Shown here piece by piece: positions 5,985 to 9,176 of a stretch of DNA of 9,176 nt. Origin of the DNA: Clostridiales bacterium (GTDB lineage Bacteria; Bacillota; Clostridia; Christensenellales; CAG-314); contig DPQS01000032.1 in NCBI GenBank assembly GCA_003537755.1, positions 30,315-39,490 of the forward strand, given 5' to 3'. The position numbers were made by a program, and so were the translations under genes. The notes below the pieces were generated by a model. That model was not told where the DNA came from, made no database searches, and saw only the letters and a list, made by a program, of their open reading frames with translations. How positions within the stretch are numbered: the stretch's first letter is position 1; every line of letters begins with the position of its first letter.

Positions 5985-6123
5985 TCACATAAAAAAATAT
6001 GCGCAAACGCCTTGCTTACACTATAATTACGCCTGAAAGTAATCATAACAACGCTTGTTTTCGCTTATCGGCTCGTTCAAAAATGAACAAATCAACTTTT
6101 TGTTACATTATTAAAAAACAGTA

Positions 6124-6152
6124 TTGACATTTGTGAATGTTACATTTATAAT
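6124..6152 (+). promoter_or_regulatory. Consensus promoter of the cold-shock gene
   Basis: TTGACA (6124-6129) and TATAAT (6147-6152) are separated by 17 nt, predicting initiation near 6159. The spacer includes TGTTACATT (6138-6146), which also occurs at 6101-6109 just upstream. A GTTCA-aaaa-TGAAC palindrome lies at 6075-6088. Confidence 0.88.
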
Positions 6153-6158
6153 GATTGC

Positions 6159-6271
6159 TGTAATAGAAGATTAAGACAGCTCGTGACCTAAACACGGAAC
6201 TTTTTCCGAAAAAATAAGTTGGTGCTCATCTTTTGAATCGGTTACAAAAATTCTTTGGAGGTACCGACAGA
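6159..6271 (+). promoter_or_regulatory. Long 5' leader of the cold-shock mRNA
   Basis: About 113 nt separate the predicted start of transcription from the ATG. Long structured leaders are usual for cold-shock mRNAs, where they change fold at low temperature. Two short helices, CGTG/CACG (6182-6185 with 6193-6196) and CGGAA/TTCCG (6195-6199 with 6204-6208), share bases and so exclude each other. The ribosome binding site GGAGG (6257-6261) lies 10 nt before the ATG. The leader is certain only as far as the promoter call is right; a switching role is inferred. Confidence 0.55.
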
Positions 6272-6481
6272 ATGACAGGTACAGTAAAATGGTTTAACGC
6301 AGGCAAGGGATACGGATTCATTTCCAACGACGAAGGCGGAGAAGACGTATTTGTACATTTTTCCGCAATCAACGTAGACGGTTTCAAGACATTGGCTGAC
6401 GGACAAAAGGTTACGTTCGACATCGAAGAGGACAGCAAAAACGGTAAACTTCGCGCAAGCAACGTCACGCCTATCCAATAA
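6272..6481 (+). CDS. csp: Cold-shock domain protein (CspA family)
   Basis: This 69-residue protein is a single cold-shock domain, an OB-fold that binds single-stranded RNA and DNA and acts as an RNA chaperone in the cytosol. It contains the RNP1 motif KGYGFI (12-17) and the RNP2 motif VFVHF (26-30), with the conserved KWFN (6-9) in the first strand; length and motif spacing are normal for the family. The ATG at 6272 is preferred because GGAGG lies 10 nt upstream. A frame extending to 6233 would add 13 residues that do not belong to the domain and would include the ribosome binding site. The gene is monocistronic, with its own consensus promoter, long leader and terminator. Which paralogue it corresponds to cannot be decided from this window. 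Confidence 0.97.
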   Translation: MTGTVKWFNAGKGYGFISNDEGGEDVFVHFSAINVDGFKTLADGQKVTFDIEEDSKNGKLRASNVTPIQ

Positions 6482-6496
6482 CATTACAAAACAATC

Positions 6497-6532
6497 AGAC
6501 GTGCACTTCTTTTGAGGTGCACGTCTTTTTTT
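6497..6532 (+). terminator. Intrinsic terminator of the cold-shock gene
   Basis: AGACGTGCAC (6497-6506) pairs perfectly with GTGCACGTCT (6517-6526). The stem extends to 13 bp with a TTTT loop if one G-U pair is allowed. It is followed by T6 (6527-6532). It lies 16 nt after the cold-shock stop codon. Confidence 0.93.
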
Positions 6533-6848
6533 GCGTGTTTAGTTGTTTTGTCGTCAAATTACAGCATAGTATTGCGCGAAGCCATCCACATGACTTCGTT
6601 CGGCTGTAAATTGTTTATTGCGTTAAACATATTTCAGTCGAGCGGTATCCTTTCGGGAGATTGGCTCCCCGGCGTTCACGGTCAGGATTTTTTTAATAAC
6701 CGTATTTCAAACGGTGCCCCGCAATGACATTTATAATTATGGTGCGCCGGTCAAAGACATCCATGTTACGGTGACAGATTTGCAATAGTTGCACACCACA
6801 GCCGACCGCTTTATCTCAAATCCGCTCTTGTACGATTTTCGCCTTTCG
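6533..6848. other. Intergenic stretch without a supportable gene; possible decayed coding remnant
   Basis: No frame here has both a start codon and a ribosome binding site. On the plus strand a frame over about 6554-6727 reads protein-like (for example SGDWLPGVHGQDFFNN). It ends in TGA at 6725-6727, while the frame overlapping that stop continues as NDIYNYGAPVKDIHVTV to TAG at 6788. This would fit a gene broken by a 1-nt frameshift and lacking its 5' end, but I recognise neither piece. No terminator with a U-run follows the collagen-like gene on the minus strand; only a 6-bp hairpin GTCAAG/CTTGAC (6852-6866) overlaps the end of that gene. Confidence 0.3.
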
Positions 6849-7718
6849 TCAGTCAAGTTTCTTGACGGTAAGGTAAGTGTTTGCACCGCTGCCCGGCGTC
6901 CAGGTGGCACTGCCGCTGTCACTTGCAAGCAATGTAAGCACGTCGCCCGCGCTGAGAGTCACTATCGTTTGCCCGTGCACCGAACTCGGCGTTCCGCTTG
7001 TCAAAGCGTCGGTAATCGTGGTCGCGGCGATTGCCGTACCGTTTTGCCCGACAGACACCGTAAGCGAACTGCCGTCGGACATACTGCCGCGCACCCCGTA
7101 GGCAAGCTCATAAGTCCCGGCGTCCGTCACCGTTACACTGTTTGTGCCGTAAGTGAGGTTGCTTGAAGGCATTTGCGTACCGAGCGGCAATGCAACAGGC
7201 GTTGTCGTCAATGCTACCGCGTCGGTTGTCGTGCCGTACAAACCGCCGTATGCTATGAGGCCCGTACCGGCTGCACCCGCCGGGCCTGTGGGGCCTGTCG
7301 GACCGGTCGGTCCGGTCGGTCCGATTGCACCTTGCGGACCTGTGGCTCCGGTTGCGCCCTGCACGCCCTGAAGCCCTTGGGGTCCGGCAGGTCCGGTTGC
7401 TCCGGTTTCACCTTGAGGTCCTGTCACGCCCTGTACGCCTTGAAGTCCCTGAAGTCCCTGAGGTCCTTGCGGTCCTGTAGGTCCGACGGGACCGGTCGGA
7501 CCGGTAACACCTTGTGCGCCCTGCGGTCCTTGCGGTCCGACAGGTCCGGTTGCGCCCGTTGCACCGTTTGCACCTGGCGGACCCATTATGCCTTGCGGTC
7601 CTGTAAAGCCCCTCGGTCCGCGAGGTCCCCTTTCTATGATTACTATCCTGTCCCTGTCACCGCCGTTACCGTTACTTCCACCGCCGCAAAAAATCGGCGG
7701 AAAATTACAACAACTCAT
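6849..7718 (-). CDS. Collagen-like repeat protein with C-terminal jelly-roll-like domain (BclA type)
   Basis: The 289-residue protein has three parts. Residues 1-30 are a short N terminus with three cysteines (SCCNFPPIFCGGG) and no hydrophobic signal peptide. Residues 31-153 are 41 uninterrupted G-X-Y triplets rich in GPT, GPQ and GAT, which should form a collagen-type triple helix. Residues about 154-289 are Thr/Ser/Gly-rich and strand-forming, resembling the C1q/TNF-like trimerisation domain of BclA-type proteins. Such proteins form filaments on the exosporium of Bacillus and Clostridium spores, often glycosylated on the Thr of GPT triplets. A spore-surface role is therefore likely but not proven, and other collagen-like surface proteins are possible. 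The start at 7718 has GGAGG 11 nt upstream (7730-7734). No sporulation sigma-factor promoter is obvious in the 190 bp upstream. It is transcribed divergently from the metal operon. Confidence 0.92.
   Translation of the reverse strand: MSCCNFPPIFCGGGSNGNGGDRDRIVIIERGPRGPRGFTGPQGIMGPPGANGATGATGPVGPQGPQGAQGVTGPTGPVGPTGPQGPQGLQGLQGVQGVTGPQGETGATGPAGPQGLQGVQGATGATGPQGAIGPTGPTGPTGPTGPAGAAGTGLIAYGGLYGTTTDAVALTTTPVALPLGTQMPSSNLTYGTNSVTVTDAGTYELAYGVRGSMSDGSSLTVSVGQNGTAIAATTITDALTSGTPSSVHGQTIVTLSAGDVLTLLASDSGSATWTPGSGANTYLTVKKLD
7260..7628 (-). repeat. Collagen-coding repeat tract of 41 G-X-Y triplets
   Basis: This is 369 bp of 9-bp-based repetition coding for glycine at every third residue. The most uniform part is near 7290-7325, where GGTCCGGTC-type units repeat almost exactly and encode four GPT triplets in succession. 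Such tracts change length by slippage, so copy number probably varies between strains and is liable to assembly error. Confidence 0.9.
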
Positions 7719-7909
7719 TTTTCCGTTTTCCTCCTGTGTTTATTAAAGCCATGGCAAATCAAACCGCCGGACTAAACCGACAGCTGCCTTTGACACACCG
7801 CTTCCACAAATATACTACGCAAAAAACGCCAATACTGTTACAAACATCAATCGACATTAAACCGAACCGAAAAAAAATCAAAATATTTTGTATAACCTTG
7901 TAAAATTCG

Positions 7910-7938
7910 TTGACAAATAAATTGCCGCGACATATAAT
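7910..7938 (+). promoter_or_regulatory. Consensus promoter of the metal-efflux operon
   Basis: TTGACA (7910-7915) and TATAAT (7933-7938) are separated by 17 nt, with initiation expected near 7945. A promoter this strong normally needs tight repression, which the overlapping operator supplies. The rest of the gap back to the collagen-like gene (7741-7909) is AT-rich and holds no other clear signal. Confidence 0.9.
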
Positions 7939-7942
7939 ATGG

Positions 7943-7966
7943 ACAGTTGAACAATTATTCAACTGT
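7943..7966 (+). promoter_or_regulatory. ArsR/SmtB-type operator palindrome
   Basis: ACAGTTGAA (7943-7951) and TTCAACTGT (7958-7966) are perfect 9-bp arms around a centre of CAATTA. The core TTGAACAATTATTCAA closely matches the imperfect 12-2-12 sites known for SmtB, CzrA and CadC. It covers the expected transcription start just after the -10 box, so a bound ArsR-family dimer would block initiation. Confidence 0.88.
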
Positions 7967-8018
7967 TTGCAGTTTTATAAAAAAAGAACAACACTGATAT
8001 AAAAAAGGGGACAAATAC

Positions 8019-8375
8019 ATGAACGACGACAAAAACTACTGCGAATACGAACACGTACACGACGAAGTTGTCGAACAGGTTGCCGTGGATATGCCCGACG
8101 AAGATTTGCTTGCGGACGCGGCGGAACTATTCAAAATTTTCGGCGACAGCACGCGTATACGCATTTTGTCTGCGCTTACCAAGGCGGAACTGTGCGTGTG
8201 CGACATTTGTACCGTTCTCAACATGACCAAGTCCGCCGTCAGCCATCAACTGCGCATACTGCGCCAGGCAAAACTGGTACGCAACAAACGCGTAGGCAAA
8301 GAAGTTTACTACAGCCTTGACGACGACCACGTGTACAGCATAATCAAACTTGCGCTCGACCACCTGTCGGAATAA
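8019..8375 (+). CDS. ArsR/SmtB-family metal-sensing repressor (CadC/SmtB-like)
   Basis: This 118-residue winged-helix protein should bind its own operator as a dimer and release it when metal binds. The recognition helix region is SAVSHQLRIL (residues 72-81). Two classical metal sites can be read. The alpha-3N type site has ELCVCD with Cys59 and Cys61, and Cys8 in the N-terminal arm (YCEYEHVH, also His12 and His14) as a possible third ligand; this site binds Cd, Pb or Bi in CadC. The alpha-5 type site has Asp102, His104, His115 and Glu118 with the SmtB spacing D-x-H-x10-H-x2-E, which binds Zn. The start has an AAGGGG ribosome binding site 8 nt upstream. It is the first gene of the unit, and the operator at 7943-7966 indicates autorepression. 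The family is certain; Zn/Cd/Pb rather than arsenic is inferred from the ligands and the downstream pump. Confidence 0.94.
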   Translation: MNDDKNYCEYEHVHDEVVEQVAVDMPDEDLLADAAELFKIFGDSTRIRILSALTKAELCVCDICTVLNMTKSAVSHQLRILRQAKLVRNKRVGKEVYYSLDDDHVYSIIKLALDHLSE

Positions 8376-8528
8376 CCGCCGATAGTCCGAGCGAAAACGG
8401 CAGGTAAAACAACTATCGCCACCGCCTGCCACGCAAAGCACCGCCGCCGAGCGGTGCGCGCAAAATTGTCTTTCCCGTGAGAAATCACGTAAAAGAACCA
8501 TAAGTACTTTACCCAAGGAGACCACAGA
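8376..8528 (+). other. Structured spacer between the repressor and the HMA gene
   Basis: This 153-nt gap is long for an operon. It can form CGATAG/CTATCG (8380-8385 with 8413-8418) and GGCAGG/CCTGCC (8399-8404 with 8425-8430), which interleave like a pseudoknot. It also holds GCACCG/CGGTGC (8438-8443 with 8452-8457) and a hairpin CGTGA-GAAA-TCACG (8476-8489). None is followed by a U-run, so the transcript should continue. The structures may mark a processing or stability element; chance cannot be excluded. Confidence 0.35.
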
Positions 8529-8747
8529 ATGAAAAAAGTAATTGCTTTGCAAGATCTCGACTGCGCCAACTGCGCCGCAAAAATGGAATGTGCCGTCAAA
8601 AAAGTGGAAGGCGTAAGCAACGCCAACGTCAACTTTTTGATGCAGAAAATGACCGTTGAAATCGACTCCGACCAACCCAACGCCGTGCTTGCCGAAATCA
8701 AAAAGGTTTGCAAAAAGGTCGAACCCGACTGCGTGCTGAAGATTTAA
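8529..8747 (+). CDS. Free-standing heavy-metal-associated (HMA) domain protein
   Basis: This 72-residue protein is a single ferredoxin-like HMA domain that binds a soft metal ion through two cysteines. The motif is LDCANCAAKME, with Cys12 and Cys15 in a D-C-x-x-C form characteristic of the N-terminal domains of Zn/Cd/Pb pumps (ZntA, CadA) rather than the M-x-C-x-x-C of copper chaperones. Here the domain is its own gene: the following ATPase starts without an HMA domain, so this protein probably acts as its detached metal-binding domain or chaperone, or as a buffer. Two further cysteines (60 and 68) lie near the C terminus. The ribosome binding site AAGGAG lies 8 nt before the ATG. It is co-directional with the repressor and followed by a terminator. 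Confidence 0.93.
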   Translation: MKKVIALQDLDCANCAAKMECAVKKVEGVSNANVNFLMQKMTVEIDSDQPNAVLAEIKKVCKKVEPDCVLKI

Positions 8748-8782
8748 CATAGCAGCGCACCACAATTAAAAATGCAACTTCT

Positions 8783-8815
8783 CTCGCCGAAACATCTCGC
8801 TTCGGCGGGGTTTTT
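8783..8815 (+). terminator. Intrinsic terminator between the HMA gene and the P-type ATPase
   Basis: CGCCGAA (8785-8791) pairs with TTCGGCG (8801-8807), extending outward by one G-U and one C-G pair to 9 bp around a 9-nt loop. It is followed by TTTTT (8811-8815), then GTG and T8. Only 35 nt lie between it and the ATPase ATG, with no promoter visible, so it is best read as a partial terminator that lowers pump expression relative to the HMA protein. Confidence 0.82.
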
Positions 8816-8850
8816 GTGTTTTTTCACCACCTTCACCAAGGAGCAAAACC

Positions 8851-9176
8851 ATGAGCAAAAATAAAAAATTGCTTTTACGTATAATAATTGCCGCCGTGCT
8901 GTACGCCGTCGCGCTTGCCTTGCACTTCACGCTGGAACTCAACCAATGGGTCGAATTGGCGTTGTTTGCCGTCGTGTACCTGATTGTAGGCTACGACGTG
9001 TTGTGGCGCGCAGTAACCAACATCTGCCACGGCAACGTGTTTGACGAAAACTTTCTGATGACCATCGCCACTATCGGCGCGTTTGCAATCGGCGAGTATC
9101 CCGACGCTGCCGCCGTTATGCTTCTGTACCAGATAGGCGAACTGTTTCAGCATTACGCCGTCGGCAAAAGCCGCAA
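8851..9176 (+). CDS. cadA: Zn/Cd/Pb-exporting P1B-type ATPase, 3' truncated by window edge
   Basis: Only the first 108 residues are in the window. They contain two hydrophobic segments (about 8-28 and 33-53), then NVFDENFLMTIATIGAFAIG (about 63-82) and MLLYQIGELFQHYAVGKSR, sequences typical of the first four membrane helices of CadA/ZntA pumps. The catalytic DKTGT, CPC and HP motifs would lie beyond the right edge. No HMA domain or His-rich tail precedes the first helix, so the N-terminal metal-binding domain normally fused here is missing and is supplied by the separate upstream gene. The ATG at 8851 has AAGGAG 8 nt upstream. Expression depends on read-through of the terminator at 8783-8815. 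ATP-driven export of Zn2+, Cd2+ or Pb2+ across the cytoplasmic membrane is the expected role. The family is secure; the ion is inferred. Confidence 0.92.
   Translation, partial: MSKNKKLLLRIIIAAVLYAVALALHFTLELNQWVELALFAVVYLIVGYDVLWRAVTNICHGNVFDENFLMTIATIGAFAIGEYPDAAAVMLLYQIGELFQHYAVGKSR

Noticed and set aside
6022..6027. TATAAT upstream of csp as an extra plus-strand promoter
   Set aside because: No -35-like hexamer lies 16-18 nt upstream and there is no extended -10 element.
6512..6727. 71-codon plus-strand open frame after csp
   Set aside because: Its TTG start lies inside the csp terminator hairpin and no ribosome binding site precedes any internal start. Only the possible remnant reading is kept, as a low-interest finding.
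7260..7775. Long plus-strand frames across the collagen gene
   Set aside because: They are antisense images of the G-X-Y repeat, giving Cys/Arg/Gly-rich or Val/Gly/Pro-rich nonsense. The minus-strand frame has the ribosome binding site and a known architecture.
7759..7962. 67-codon minus-strand frame in the gap before the repressor gene
   Set aside because: It runs across the metal-operon promoter and operator, has no ribosome binding site and matches no family.

Overview
The window looks like a chromosomal segment of a Gram-positive bacterium, most likely an uncultured member of the Bacillota (Clostridia-like). The evidence is the GGAGG-type ribosome binding sites before most genes, four promoters matching TTGACA-N17-TATAAT exactly, a BclA-type collagen-like surface protein, and a SpoVK/CbxX-type AAA+ ATPase. 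Nothing seen places it below phylum or class.

Layout, left to right. (1) 2-997, plus strand: the C-terminal three quarters of an MgtE magnesium channel, cut by the left edge. It converges on the next block across a strong bidirectional terminator (1111-1149). (2) 5252-1286, minus strand: three genes in a row. A radical SAM enzyme overlaps by 4 nt (ATGA) an uncharacterised protein that opens with an ETNSST-H motif. After a 158-nt gap comes a large CbxX/SpoVK-type AAA+ protein in which a degenerate AAA module precedes an intact one. (3) 5253-6271: about 1 kb with no protein gene. On the minus strand it carries two nearly identical consensus promoters in tandem, each followed by a structured stretch ending in a hairpin and U-run. 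These are read here as two small noncoding RNAs with no family assignment. Upstream of them lie a 16-bp palindrome and 11-bp-phased direct repeats. The plus-strand cold-shock promoter and its long leader lie at the right end. (4) 6272-6481: a cold-shock protein with its own terminator. (5) 6533-6848: no supportable gene, perhaps a decayed remnant. (6) 7718-6849, minus strand: a collagen-like protein with 41 G-X-Y triplets and a C-terminal jelly-roll-like domain. (7) 7910-9176, plus strand: a heavy-metal efflux unit made of a consensus promoter, an ArsR/SmtB operator palindrome, an ArsR-family sensor with both alpha-3 and alpha-5 metal ligands, a free-standing HMA metal-binding protein, a terminator, and the start of a Zn/Cd/Pb P1B-type ATPase cut by the right edge.

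How the parts work together. The metal unit is the clearest: the sensor represses its own promoter, metal releases it, and the small HMA protein and the pump remove the ion. The terminator inside it suggests that the HMA protein is made in excess over the pump. The radical SAM enzyme and the ETNSST protein are translationally coupled and plausibly form an enzyme-partner pair of unknown chemistry; membership of the AAA+ protein is less certain. The tandem RNA locus and the radical SAM/ETNSST/AAA cluster are the two places most likely to hold undescribed biology.
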